A DNA stretch of 64,000 nucleotides, taken from positions 42,907,676 through 42,971,675 of the forward strand of contig CM049311.1 of the NCBI GenBank assembly GCA_026874595.1. Direction: 5' to 3'. How positions within the stretch are numbered: position 1 is the stretch's first letter; each line of letters starts with the position of its first letter. The translations under genes and the position numbers were made by a program. Shown one piece after another: positions 1-12,387 of this stretch. The notes under the pieces were generated by a model. That model ran no database searches, had not been told where the DNA came from, and saw only the letters and a list, made by a program, of their open reading frames with translations. Source of the DNA: Sipunculus nudus (taxonomy: Eukaryota; Annelida; Sipuncula; Golfingiida; Sipunculidae).

Positions 1-2449
1 GGCCTACAGGCCTAATGCGAACCTGTGCACTGGGAAATACACCAGGTATAATGCTTCAATGCTGGACCATTACTTCTCATGTATATGAACAATGCAAGTA
101 CTAAACATTTTGAATAAGAAACAATTACACAAACATCACTGCTGAAATTCTGGCATGGGTGCACACAAAACAAAAATGATTGTAGCTGGCACCACCAGTC
201 TTGTATACAATAAAGCAATCAGAGATATATTCATATGCCCAATTTCAGACTGATATATCAAACCCCTCCTGAGAAATAAGCAGGGACACACACTGTGCAA
301 AAATTACTGTAGGTTGCACCACCAGTCTTGTATAAGACAAAGCTATTCAATATGTATAAATATGCCCAATTTCAGGCTGATATATCAAATTCCTCTGTAG
401 AAATAAAAAGGCACATACACTGTGCAAAAGTAATTGTAGGTGGCAACACCTGTCTTGTACACGAGAAAGCCATTAAAGACAAAGAGACAGGTTAAAATAT
501 CAGGCCCATACATCAAACTTACCTGGAGTCTGATGCATGGGGCTGACCAGGCTAAGGTGAGAAAGGCAGTTGCCCCGAGTGACCTGTGACAAATTGCTGC
601 CTCAAGCTACTGCACTGAGTGAACCCTTGACCTGCACCTGGCTAGACTGAGTGACGTTTTGACCTGTACCTGGCTGCACTGAGTGAACCCTTGACCTGTT
701 GCATAACCTGACACAGTTGGCAGTCTGCCAAAGCTATAAATAGATTCAGGCTGAACTTTGGTGTCAAATATAATGCAGTGAGCAGTCTGCCAAAACTATA
801 AATAGAATGCAGCTACTGCACTAAGTGAACTCTTGATCTATACCAGGCTGCACTTCTTCCAATCCACTGTGCCAAAACTATTTATAGAGCTGACATCATC
901 TTGGCTAATGGCCAACATCAAGGCACTGGCAATCTGCCAATGGTAAACCAAGTGCTGCCATCTGAACACAAAAGTGGTCACTACTTGAAATAACTTTGAA
1001 ATTTATTTTCCCAATACAAAATGCTTTTCAGCTGACTTTTTATAAAAAAAGAAATCAGGAATATATGTAAAATTATTACGGATGCATACTGAATGCAAAA
1101 TTAAAATACAGATATATCTCATTGATGGCAAATTCTTGAATTAAGTTGAGTAGATATACCAATAATTTATAATCCACGTACAGTTGTCTTTATATAGCCA
1201 CAGAGAGCTGAATTCCATGAATGTAACATTGCCTGGTATGATGAATAATTTAAATCATAAATCTAAATTTTTTAAAAGCTTTTAAAAAATCTTTCTTGTC
1301 AATATTAACCAAAGATAACCTGAAATCTAAAAGTCTAGTGGCATGATGTAAAAGATGCTGATAATCTTGTGCCAGGCTAGATGTAACAGCATCACACAGC
1401 TGATATATATGGTAAAATGACTCAATTCAGTCTCCATAATTCAGCTAAAAATCATTCATGTGGAACCATTAATGACAATTATTATAAGAATTTTTGTAGG
1501 AATTATTATTGTAAAAATATTTAACAAACTGGCTTCAGTGGCATCAGTCGTAAAACGTTTCGCAGGTTTATAACTCATATCAGACAATACAGCAAACTGG
1601 CTAAGTTCAGCTTCCTGTAACTCAGCCAAACAGCACTGAACCAAAACAGTTTGAACAAACTTGAATTATCAACATCTGAGGATAATTAATGTGTGAGATT
1701 TAAGAATTTGTCCCAGTGGTTTTTGAGAAGAATATCTTTGTAGCCACTGAGCTAAAATGGGCTGTTACGGCATATGACTAAATTCAGCTTCCCATAACTT
1801 AGCCAAAAGTCACTGAAAAGAGACCATTTGAACAATCCTCATGAAGCACTACCCTAGGATCATTTCTGTGCGATATTAAACATTTTGGCCATATGGTTTC
1901 AGAGAAGAAGTTTTTTGGAGCCGTCAGTGTGATACAGGCACTGATGACCCTGTACAAAAAAGGCCGATGCAGGTGGCCCCACCAATACCTCAATTTCAGA
2001 TATGACCAATGTGACCAACATTGGCATAAAATTTGGTGATGATAGCTACAGCCGTTTCTGAGATTTAAATTTTAATATGCTTTTTTGCACAGTTAACAAA
2101 GTTCAACCTCCTGTAACTTGGCAAAAAATCTCCCAACTGGAACCATTCGAACAAACTTGAGAAAGATTGTTCCAGGGAGCATTTCTGTGAAATATTTGAC
2201 AAATTGGCTGGACAGTTTCGGAGAAGATTTTTAAAGCTTTTTTAGCTTTTTCCCTATAAAATCTAAGAAAATGCAGTTAGAAAAAAAATAAACAAAATCT
2301 CATATAGTTTTTTGGATGACTAATTATTTGCAAAACATTTGGTGATGCTAGCTCCTGCCGTTTTTGAGATAGCTATGGTAAACGTCCAGACGACGCACAA
2401 CAGACGACGGATGCCGCCGCACCATCGCATAAGCTCACAGGTTCGCTAA
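1..2449 (-). mobile_element. HelA copy 1, non-autonomous Helentron-like element
   Basis: The left edge starts within the AGGCCT-AC-AGGCCT hairpin, a few bases lost to the window edge, followed by GCGAACCTGTGCA. The right edge carries the inverted counterpart, CTCACAGGTTCGC, then TAAAAA. Such asymmetric subterminal inverted repeats with a hairpin at one end fit Helentron/Helitron2-type elements, taking the hairpin end as 3' (so minus strand). Inside are ggtggcaccacc-type repeats near 190, 315 and 440, several TATAAATA motifs, and many lines matching the other HelA copies. No Rep/helicase frame is visible, so it is non-autonomous. Class assignment is inference; family membership is plain from the repeated copies. 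Confidence 0.7.
735..886. repeat. TATAAATA-bearing repeats inside HelA
   Basis: TATAAATA occurs at 735-742 and 797-804 and in reverse (TATTTATA) at 879-886. Each is preceded by a CTGCCAAA- or GTGCCAAA-type motif. The same block recurs in the other HelA copies near 19.37-19.50, 28.10-28.24, 42.21-42.36, 47.20 and 63.64-63.76 kb. They resemble TATA boxes, but no transcription unit follows them visibly. Confidence 0.5.
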
Positions 2450-2758
2450 AAAACAGATACGTGGTTTTGATATTAGGCAGTCCTGAAGTGTGATAATAGG
2501 TTTTTAATGGAAATTTGAGGTTTAATTTTTCCTTAATTTCTCCAAGGAACGAGTCACAGTTTTCAGTTTGGTAGGAGATCTTAGGGACATCTTACGGTAT
2601 GCCAAATTCTGGATTCGTAGGTCTAACGGTTTCAAAACATGCCAGTCTAATGGTCGGACAGATGGACAGACAGATGAACTGACAGACGGACGGCAAGACA
2701 GACGATGGACAATGGACCACGACTATAGCTAAGATGACTTATCGTCAGCTGAGCTAAA
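2450..2758 (-). mobile_element. HelE remnant, 5'-end portion
   Basis: This stretch matches the right-hand ends of the HelE copies at 24.9-25.2 and 38.9-39.1 kb: a segment with tttgatattaggcagtcctgaag, an acgg/acag microsatellite, then the gatgacttat-cgtcagctgagc tip and TAAAAA. HelA copy 1 lies directly to its left, so HelA probably inserted into this older HelE element or joined it by deletion. No coding sequence. Confidence 0.6.
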
Positions 2759-2904
2759 AATAGAGAACAAAAATTGTAAAAAAAAAATTGAAAAAATACA
2801 GGTTGTGCCACCACTCTGCAGACACTGATGAAACACTCCATGATCAATATCCATGCAAAGAATCATGGAGATCAATGCATTAGTTGTTCAGATACTTGAG
2901 CTTT

Positions 2905-3172
2905 TGTATCAAATTTTCCATTATTCGCAGGGGGTTACTTCAGAGCCTCATAGCTCTAAGAATATGGGTAACAGAGACCTAATTTTAGGTTTCCAAGGAG
3001 ATCTTCCATGGACCTCTCTGGATGTCAAGTTAGAAGATTCCAGGTCCAGCAGTTACGATTTGTGCCTGGTTAACGGACGGACAGAAAGAGAGACAGACAA
3101 CTAGACAGACAGACGTACGACTGACAAAGAGTGATTGCTAAAGCTTAGATGACTTACAGTCAGCTGAGTTAA
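2905..3172 (-). mobile_element. HelE-related 5'-end fragment
   Basis: Ends with gatgacttacagtcagctgag, the HelE tip, preceded by an acgg/acag-rich microsatellite and by a tttccaaggag segment shared with 3765-3957. The left boundary is uncertain. Non-coding. Confidence 0.5.
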
Positions 3173-3394
3173 TAAAACTAACCAATGTTTTTTTAAATTT
3201 TTTCAATAAATAATCAGTTCACTTCATTTAGTGTTTTCATTACACACATAGGAAGATGCAGCTGTGGCAACTCTAGAATATTTAAGAAGAAACGGAAGGA
3301 AATGTTCCCAAAAAAGAGCTAATTGTTATGTTTATTCAGAAAATTACAATATTTACAATTTCAGAAAAATATAATCACAGAAATACATTTACCA

Positions 3395-3625
3395 AAGGTA
3401 ACCTCCATGGAAGCATGGGTAAACTGCAGAAAAACATCTGTGAAAACTGCAGAGGAAATCTGAGGAAAAGTGTGGAAGAAATCTGCGGAAAAGTGCAGAA
3501 GAAATTCTCAGAAAAGTGCAGAAACTGTGGCAGAAATCTGCGGGAAAGTGAGGAAACTGTGGCAGAAAGCGGCTGAAACTGCGGCAGAAATCCGCGGAAA
3601 AGTGCAGAAACTGCTAATGAAATCT
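3395..3625. repeat. Degenerate minisatellite, GCAGAAA/GCGGAAA-rich
   Basis: Units of roughly 24-30 bases built from gtgcagaaa, ctgtggcagaaa and tctgcggaaaa repeat with variation. They stay open in more than one frame on both strands, which explains the several overlapping reading frames here. Those frames are a by-product of the repeat and not genes. Confidence 0.7.
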
Positions 3626-3764
3626 GAAGATTTAGGATTAGGTGCATTTTCCAAAGAATTTTATAAATCCTCATAAAAATCATGCAGTCCCAATACTCGG
3701 AAATCTGTGGAAATCCATGAAAATATTGTGAATTCCGCGGAAAATCTACAGCTGGGTAATTTCT

Positions 3765-3957
3765 AGCCCAATAGCTTGGAGGATATAGGTCACAGTGACC
3801 TATTTTCAGGTTTCCAAGGAGCTTTTCATGAACCTCTACTGGTTTTCATTGAGAAGTTTCTAGGTTCAGCGGCTACGATTTGTGCCTTGTTAATGGACAG
3901 AGGACGGACAAAGAGTGATCGCTATCGCTCAGATGACTTTCAGTCAGCTGAGCTAAA
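3765..3957 (-). mobile_element. HelE-related 5'-end fragment, second copy
   Basis: Repeats the 2905-3172 segment (tttccaaggag, cggctacgatttgtgcc, cggacaaagagtgatcgct) and ends with the gatgactttcagtcagctgag tip and CTAAAA. HelB copy 1 starts 11 bases beyond it. Confidence 0.5.
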
Positions 3958-3967
3958 AAAGAGCTGT

Positions 3968-5089
3968 GAACTAGAATATGGGTAGCCGATAAGTGCCTAC
4001 GTGTATTCACCAAATTACAGAGGCATGGGTAAAGTAAGGCATTGAATCTGCTTTGCATGACATGACTCCAAATTTGTGGCATCAGTCATGCCAATTATAC
4101 TCCTAATATATGTGCACTTGTCACCAAAAACAGATCTACGGTACAGATGGATACACCAATCGACTACTGAGAAAAAATGCATAAATTTATTCTATAAAAC
4201 TGGAAATCAGGGGGCACCATCTGTCTGGTCTACAACAATGCTATCCAAGACAGATAAAAATGCCAAATATCAGGCTGATACATCCACCACTCTTGAGATT
4301 TGAGCGCTCTTTACCCAAAGCAAATGGACAGATGGACACCATATGAAAATAATTGCAGATGGCACCACTATTCTTGAACATGAGATGAAGGTATCTTAGA
4401 TCTGCGAACATGCACAATTTCAGAATAATACTGCACACCACTCCTGAGGAAAGGGGATCACTGTATTCTACAAAAACAGGAAGGTAGGTGGTGCCACCTT
4501 TCTGGTCTATGAAATATCTCTCCAAGATGGACAGACATGCCACATACATTGAACACATACATTGATCCACTCCTGAGATATGAGCAATTTTCACCCAAAG
4601 CAAACGTACAGATGGACGCCATGCTAAAACGATTGCAGATGGTGCCACCAGTCATGAGTATCCAAGACGTATGGACATGCATAATTTCAGTCCAATACAT
4701 TTTACAAATCATTAAAACAGACGGCAAATGCATGGATGGACACAATGCAAAAATGATTGTAGGTGGTGCCACCAGTCTCAAATATGAGATGGAGAGATCC
4801 AAGATCTATGGACAAGCGAAATTTCAGCTCAATGCATTGTACCACTCCTGAGATATGGGCTCTTAGCACAAAGACACCCAGATTCAAACTGCTTATAAAG
4901 GATTGCAGGTGGCACCACCTGTCTTTGTTAGGCAGAACTACATATGTGAGCAAATAACTGTGCCAGGTTTTGGAAAGATCGGTGTAAGGGTCCCAGAGGT
5001 CGCTGGAAACGAACGCTGTGGCGGAGATGATGGCGGTGTAACTGGGTCAAAAACATAGTATCGGCAAATCTTTGATTTGGCTGATACAA
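3968..5089 (-). mobile_element. HelB copy 1, non-autonomous Helentron-like element
   Basis: The left end AACTAGAATATGGGTAGCC reads on the minus strand as a weak hairpin, a spacer and CTAGTT, the form expected of a Helitron-type 3' end. The right end has a conserved 'gtcaaaaacatagtatc...gatacaa' terminus shared with the copies ending at 27549 and 58874. The core holds degenerate tandem units with ggtggtgccacc-type palindromes near 4490, 4640, 4760 and 4910. Open frames in the core are repeat-derived. Confidence 0.65.
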
Positions 5090-7727
5090 TTTTAATAAAT
5101 GATGTGTTGAATCTTGAACTGTATAAAAGGTGGATTCTCATCTGCAAACAGTTTTATATGTTTCCTGTTTCCTAAATGTCACCTTTAACAAACATGACAC
5201 TGAGCAAATGTACAAAATTCTGAGCCAGATTTAACATATCTGGGATTACTTGAAATTTATCAGGTTTTCTGACACCCCAAAGGTGCACAAAGCAAGTACA
5301 TCTGATAACTGTTTGGACAGCTGAGTACTTATGGAAAAGAGACAGGTCATATGGCCAGTGTTAATTATAGTTTGGCAGTATTATCAGATTTTATACCTGA
5401 TGGTACAATGCGATCCTGTCTACCACTGATATGGAGGCTGGAGATTCTTAGTGACTAGATTCATAAAGAGCTGTGGTCGTTATTCCATAGCCAAGCGTTA
5501 CATAACCTGATAACACTATACACCCTTGACAAATATTCCTGAACTGGTGCTTGTATTATCTCACTGTGTAATATACATGTGACTTGACATGATAAATTCT
5601 CTCAATATAGCTTGTTTACCAACTTTCCAAATACCTTTTTCAGTTGCTGAAGGTGTTATATACGAACATTCTTTTTATACTCAGTAAAACAGAACATATT
5701 TTAATTGTATCACAGAGACAACTAGGTACAGTTATTTTATACATATTTTTCAGTGTGGAGCACCCATGTCTGGTTTGGTATTTACCAGCTAAGCCTTTTA
5801 TATAAAGTTTGGATGCTTGATTTTCTTGACACAAATAAACCTATTATGATTAAAATACTATAGAAGTGGTTTTGTTAGCGGGGTTTTAATTTTTGCTCTT
5901 TTAACGGGAGCTAGATTTGTGCTTAATTAAAAAAACACGTGATTATGATGCGAATATTCACTGCTTGGAAGACTGAGGTGTTCTCGGCTGACAGGCAGTC
6001 ACATGGGTCTGGTATTGATCCTTTAGTGCAGGGTTGCTCGAGTTATGGCTTCTTCAAACAGGATGTTAGATTTGTCATGTTGACCTAAGAGTTCATAGTA
6101 TGTGATATCTCAGCTAAAAATCCCTTCAATTTATATTGATTTGTATTAAAAACTGTTTGAAAGCCTTCAGAACACCCTCCTAATTGCTTAGAAGTATGAC
6201 CGAGCTGAGAGCCAACCGTGATTGTTATCAGCCCCGCAAGTTGTTCACACTTAACACGCTGCTTCTATTTAGTAAACACAGTTGTTATTGTTGTTGAGCA
6301 ATTCTAGAACTTACTGAGATGTCAAAATACGCGGCTGGGTGCAGTACCATATTGCTTCATCAAATGTGATTAGTCCTGGTTAATTACATATTGTTTACAC
6401 CTTGCGGTCATGGTGCTCAGTCGCCGGTAGCATGAATACCCAGTCACCCGGAGCTTGTAAGGTGGAAGGTAGGTTGCGCTACAAACCTGTCCTTTATATA
6501 ATCATTTGAATAAATTAATAATTTGATACAAAATGTATTATCTATACACACTGATTTGCGTGAAAAATTTGAACTGCTTATAATGCTGTAAATAGAAAAA
6601 GCGTGAAAATTCAGACACGCCAAATTAACCCCTTCCACAGTATAAGATTGCTGACCAAAGCCTGCACAAAGTATTAAATTATAAGTTATCCATTTCCTCC
6701 TTGATGTCATAGATTTTTTTGGTATTTCTAATTTTTTTGTGTTATTGTTTTTAATTTGGTGTAAACAGTAGTTTATTGAATCATCAATAAGAATTGGAAA
6801 ACAAGGCACAGCCCTATATTAATTATTATTTTTTTTAAATTTATTTTTATTTCACAGACTTTGTACTACAGCATTTAATACCACTAATATTTTCAAAGGT
6901 GGATGTAATTGGGGTTTGATGCTTGCTTTTTATCTGTTGATCAAATCTATTTAAAATGAGAAATTACTGGGATCTGGTTTAATTTGTTCTAACGTCAAGT
7001 TTTATTTGTTAACTTATAAATTTTGACTTTAAGAATTCAAATAACTGTGGAATGTACCTATTTTCACTTTTTATTCATATTATGCTTTTTAATAAGCCAT
7101 TCCAATACTGGTTAAGTAAATGAAATTCTTGATCATTTGGCCGTGTAAAGAGCAAACTGAATATTAGATGAAATTTGTCATTGATTGCTGCCCCAATCAG
7201 CAAATGATGAAAGAAAATTCATAGACATTCACACACATGACTATTTACAGGTTCAGCCTAGTAATTCAGATTCGAGTGCAAAAATACTGTAATTGGTTTC
7301 CTTTAGATGTTTACTTACAAAACCTATATTTACTCTTAATCTTTGTAGTATGCCCTTATAAGATCTGCCCCTCCTTGCTAGTAGGTCCATGAATCTGCAT
7401 CTATTGTCTGAACTGCACCCAAAAACAGACAGACTGTTACATTGAACTGTGTGCATGAATCCTGGTCCCTGAACCATACTGATCTAACAGTTGATGAGAC
7501 TGTGACCACAAAATACTATGGGCCCTGTGAGATAATTGGCTAATCACATCACTAATTATATAGGGCACCAGTTTAAGCTATTAATCACTAGAATTTTTAT
7601 GAACACTGTTTTATTCTTATTTCAAGGCTTATGTGCTTACAACTGTAAAAAGTGATAAAATGTAACATTTTGTTCAGACACCATAATAAGCCATTTAAAC
7701 CAGACTTATAAATCTTTCAAATATACA
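5090..7727. other. Intergenic or unassigned DNA, no gene seen
   Basis: AT-rich sequence without domain-bearing frames. The longest frame (121 codons, minus, 6444-6809) has low-complexity AT-driven composition and no motif I recognise. The stretch from about 5870 to 6450 is slightly richer in GC and not visibly repeated elsewhere in the window, so it may be unique flank DNA. Confidence 0.5.
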
Positions 7728-10271
7728 CAAGGGACCCATGGGTCACTGTGCTCAGCTGAATTTGACATTGAAGGTAAAAATCTAAAATAATATCAAATGG
7801 AGATAAAGTCTAAGAGGAAAAGGTAATATACGTCATGGCTGGTTGTCTTGATTGGTTTTTATTGATGAGTAAGAGATTATTGCAAATTATATTTTGTGAC
7901 CAGACCATGCACTTCCTAATGTTAAAATTGAAGCATGTGAGCAGTTTGTGAACAAATGATCTGTAATATTACCATGATCAGTGGTTGGCTTTTTGATAAA
8001 TTGTTGACAGTCCAGTAGTTTATACATTTGTTCAATTGGATCTATTTTTTTTATAATATATATTACTAGATATATGTATTTTTTTGGATGAAATAAATAC
8101 AGTTGAAATATAACTAATGTCCCCTGTCCACAGGTGCAAGGACTTGGTGGTCTTAATTCAACTATGCTTACAGGATAAAAAATGTTCATTCACAATTACT
8201 TAACATTTAAAAAAGGACAGAAACACTGGAAGACAAACAAAGCTGATAAAATATGAAGTTTCAATAATTTCTTAATTTTTTTATTATATAAAATTGTTTT
8301 AAAGTTAACCATCTGCAATATTACACAAAAAAATATAAAGCTTGATTTCAAATTTCAGACTTAAATAGCTTTAATCCATCCACATACAGCATATATGAAA
8401 GTTATTTCAACAGTGCTTATAGGAATAAATTCATAAATAATATATATTTAACTAAATATTTCTTGGCAACGCAGGTGCCATAGTATCCCCAGACAATTAA
8501 CCTCCCCCCCCCCCCCTTTAAGAATAGCCCCCTCCCCATCTTCAGGAGTATATACTGACACTTGGCAAGTGACTATCAGATTTCTTCCATCTATCAACTT
8601 GAGAAACAATATTTTTCACCAAATATGGGGGCCAATACGGTGAATCACTCTTGAGAAAAGAGCATTAATTTATTTTACAAAAATGGGAAGGTAGGTGGCA
8701 CCACCTATCTGGTTTACGAGAAATTATCCAAGATGGATAGACATGCCAAATTTAAGACCAATACCTTGAGATATGAGCAATTTTCACCCAAAGCACATGA
8801 ACAGATGGAAGCCACAGCAAAATGATTGCAGATGGCACCACCTGTCTTGAGTACAAGATGGAGGAGTCCAAGATCTATGGATATGCACAATTTCAGGCTA
8901 AAAGGGGAAATCACTCCTTAGAAAAGAACATGAATTTAATTTACAGAAACGGGAATGTAGGTGGCGCCACCCGTCTAGTTTACAAGAAAATTTTCCAAGG
9001 ATAGACATGCCAAATTTCAGAACAATACCTTGAACCACTATGGAGATATGAGCAATTTTCATCCAAAGCACATGAACAGATGGAAGCCACAGCAAAATGA
9101 TTGCAGATGGCACCACATGTCTTGAGTACAAAATGGAGGAGTCCAAGATCTATGGATATGCATAATTTCAGGCCAAAAGGGGAAATCACTCCTGAGAAAA
9201 GAACATGAATTTGATTTACAGAAACAGGAATGTAGGTGGCGCCACCTGTCTAGTTTACAAGAAAACTTTCCAAGATGGATAGACATGCCAAATTTCAGAA
9301 CAATACCTTGAACCACTATGGAGATATGAGCAATTTTCACCCAAAGCATAAGAACAGATGGATGCCACGCCAAAATGATTGCAGATGGCGCCACCAGTAT
9401 TGAGTACAAGATGGAGGAGTCCAAGATCTATGGATATGCACAATTTCAAGCCAATAGGGCAAATCAATCCTGAGCAAAGAGCATTAATTTATTTTACGGA
9501 AACGGGAATGTAGGTGGCCCGACCTGTCTGGTTTACCTGTCGTCCACCAGATGGTAGACACAGCAAAATGATTGCAGATGGCACCACCAGTCTTGAGTAC
9601 AAGATGGAGGAGTCACATAGATGGCCACACACATATAGACCTGTCTGAGCACAAGCGATTTATGAATGATACCTCACCAAGGTATTTAACATTTATTAAA
9701 ATTTAATAACAAATATTGTGCCAAAAATAATTTTTATAAAAAATAATAAGAGAATCATATGATTTTTTAAAATAAAATATAACTGAAATGATTATTAAAA
9801 ATAATATTATAGAATATATTCATGAATGCATTCATGAATAAATTTTGAAAGTATTTGCACTGGTATTCAAAAACTTTCATTTTTACCTGCAATCCCATTC
9901 TTATGCAAGAAATTTAATAATGATTCATATTAGTATTCTAATAGACTGTTTGCAAAGTATTAACACCATGTCTGGTATTTATTCAGTTTTAGCAAAACGA
10001 TGTTGAGAATCCAGAATATACAAAATTCACAAATTTAAATAATGATCATAAGTACCTGGTTTTATGGCTTTTATTTATATTAAAAAAAAAATAAATGTAA
10101 TATATTCTCTTTGGACTCCTTTCACATCAATCTACACACTAGACACAGTAGGAATCTAGATTAATACTACCAACTGCATCTTTGTCTATCATTTATTCCC
10201 TTCATATGATCCCTAATGATTAGTAATGAAAAATATAATTTATTTTTTTTTTATAATTAAAATTGAACTGA
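7728..10271 (-). mobile_element. HelE copy 1, interrupted by HelC
   Basis: Starts with acaaGGGACCCATGGGTCAC, whose GACCCATGGGTC is a 12-base palindrome, then gctcagctga, the inverted partner of the tcagctgagc tip at the other end of HelE elements. Positions 7728-8449 match 10272-10650 plus 18452-18651 plus 22086-22330. Positions about 9690-10271 match 22960-23455 of HelE copy 3. The middle is occupied by HelC. The right end is cut by the start of the next HelE copy. No coding capacity. Confidence 0.55.
8450..9645 (-). mobile_element. HelC copy 1 with dimeric palindrome array
   Basis: Starts with a mutated HelC end (aactaaatatttcttggc against aactagacatttcttggc), followed by the gcaggtgcc hairpin and a run of C. 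The body is a tandem array in which ggtggcgccacc-like palindromes recur at 8694, 8831, 8960, 9106, 9235, 9384 and 9513, with spacings alternating between 129 and about 137-149. The usual right-hand terminus (tctggggatacaatt) is not found, so this copy is truncated. The paralogous HelE sequence at 22330 lacks the insertion. Confidence 0.55.
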
Positions 10272-10654
10272 ACAAGGGACCCATGGGTCACTGTGCTCAG
10301 CTGAAGTTAACCTTGAAAGTGAAAATCTAAAATAATATCAAATGGAGATCAAGTGTAAGAGGAAGAGGTAATATAGGCTATTGTTTGTTTTATATGATTG
10401 GTTTATATTGATGTGTAAGAAATTGTTGCAAATAATATTTTGTGACCTGACCATGTGTTTCCTAATGTTGAAACTGAAGCATGTGAGCAGTTTGTGAACA
10501 AATGATCTGTACTATTACCATAATCATTAGTTGGCTTTTTGATTTACTGTTGACATTTCAGTAGTTTACACATTTGTTCAACTGAATCTATTTTTTTTTA
10601 TAATATATATTATTAAATATATGTATTTTTTTATTTTATGAAATGTATACAATT

Positions 10655-11467
10655 TGTTACGGAACCTAATATAAACAGACCAAGTATGTGTGATGAACAC
10701 AAATTCTGTAACGGAGATAAAAAAAATCAGATTCTGTAACACTAGGCAGCGGGAAATGTCTAGGGGAATGAATAAAGAAGTCAGTGTTTTTTGTTTAACA
10801 AATAACTTTAATATATTCTTAAAACAACCCTAACAATACAATACACTAAATCAATACAAGTATACAGTAAAACAGCAGTATAACAACAAGTCAATACAAT
10901 CATATAGAAAAACAATGCGCACAGTGCCTGGATACCAACACCATCACAACGAGAAGTCCTTTAAATGTAAACTCCCTGAGAATGACAGTCGAGTGGAAAG
11001 TTCTTGCAACAACCTAGATAGTAAACTGAAGTCCAAATGCATAAATTCCAGGAAAAAGGTCTTTGAAAATGTATAATTGCCGCATTTGTCGGATAAGGTC
11101 CTGGAATCTGACACACGCTTCTGTGTCCGCTGGAATCTTCTCTGCTCTCTGCCCTGCCCCTTCTAAAACACAGCCCCTTTATATACCTTCACACCTCAAG
11201 CCGAGAATTTTCCGCTTCTCGAACAGTCTATAAGATCTTGCACAGTAAACAGGCATTTCAGGAATTATCGAGAAGAAACATAGCCGTGTGTATCTCCACA
11301 CACCAGGGTCATCATGTGACCCACAACCAGGCATGAAAACCCAAGGCTTACATGACAACGAGAGTTCAACCAGTATGGATTAAACATAGAATGTAATACG
11401 CGGCCAGACACAAGTGCCACAACAGGAGTTACGCCTGTGTCACATAATAAAAAGAGCACCTGTAACA
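10655..11467 (-). repeat. gypsy-1 3' LTR
   Basis: 813 bases, bounded by TGTTAC/GTAACA. It matches 17667-18447 along its length apart from substitutions and indels; for example, about 15 bases near 11310 and about 13 near 11405 are absent from the other LTR. A TATATAAAG motif on the minus strand lies near 11178-11186. The accumulated differences indicate an old insertion. Confidence 0.85.
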
Positions 11468-11479
11468 CTCCCCCTCCTG
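11468..11479 (-). promoter_or_regulatory. gypsy-1 polypurine tract
   Basis: On the minus strand AGGAGGGGGAG abuts the 3' LTR directly, the normal place for the plus-strand primer of reverse transcription. Confidence 0.75.
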
Positions 11480-11589
11480 TAAGAAAAAAGAAAGTTTTCA
11501 CGGAAAACTTTCTTTTTGCAATCACAATCACTAAATTTTTACAACATCTCAAAATCATCTTATTTACAACTTCAAACTTAAACTTTAAA

Positions 11590-12387
11590 GCTAACTTTAA
11601 AGGTGCAGAAAAGTCTGGAGCTGCTAAAACTGGTGAACTTTTCAGAATTGCTTTCAAATTCTGTAATGCATTTTCACACTGAACATTCCATACAAACTTT
11701 TGTTTCTTCTTTAACAAATAAGTCAAAGGTTCAGCAGCAAAATTTGGACAAAACTTCCTGTAGTATCCAACCATACCAAGAAAACGCATTATTTGCTTTT
11801 TGTTTTCTGGTCTAGGAAATGCAGAAATAGCACTTGTCTTAGCATCAACAGGTTTTACCTGACCCTGCCCTACAATATGACCCAAAAATGTTACTTGTGC
11901 ATTACAAAACTCAGATTTTACTAAGTTTACAGTCAGACATGCTTCACTGAGTTTTTGAAGAGGTCGCGAAGAATTTGCAGATGTTTCTCCTAAGTGTCAC
12001 TGTACACGATAAGGTCATCAATATATGCGTCGCAGCCCTGAATGTCCTTGACAACCATATGGATGAGGCGCTGGAACATGGCTGGTGAGTTCTTCATGCC
12101 AAAGGGCATAACTTTATACTGGTACGGTCCTTGCGGCGTCACAAATGCAGACACTTCTTTCCCTCGTTCTGTCAGCGAAACTTGCCAGAATCCTTTTAGC
12201 AAGTCAAACTTGGGGACATATCTGGAGCTACCGACTCTATCAATACAATCATCGATCCTCGGAATCGGGAACGTGTCAGTCTTGGTGACAGAGTTCAGTT
12301 TTTCGATAATCTGTGCACATACGGTAACTTCCATCAGGTTTTGGCACAAGAATACATGGTGAACTCCAGTTTCTGTTACTAGGTTCA
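11590..12387 (-). pseudogene. gypsy-1 reverse transcriptase, C-terminal part
   Basis: The palm region is recognisable: a VTKTDTFPIPRIDD segment, YVPKFDLLKGFWQV (first catalytic Asp), VMPFGMKNSPAMFQR, and the catalytic box YIDD at 12014-12025. After a frame change, the connection region (FLGMVGYYRKF, then a KFVW/ALQNLK segment) follows to about 11600. The RNase H core that should come next is missing; the sequence runs into the purine tract within about 120 bases. The reading frame is broken near 12300-12388 and 11890-11990. The N-terminal part lies beyond the HelD insertion. A non-functional relic. Confidence 0.85.

Noticed and set aside
3328-3683. Frames on both strands across the GCAGAAA minisatellite
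   Set aside because: Low-complexity repeat open in several frames.
6444-6809. 121-codon minus-strand frame
   Set aside because: No recognisable domain, AT-driven composition, no repeat or splice context that supports a gene.
9059-9467. Overlapping minus-strand frames with similar peptides near 8.7-9.5 kb
   Set aside because: They repeat because the HelC tandem array repeats; the same peptide in shifted copies is a repeat by-product.
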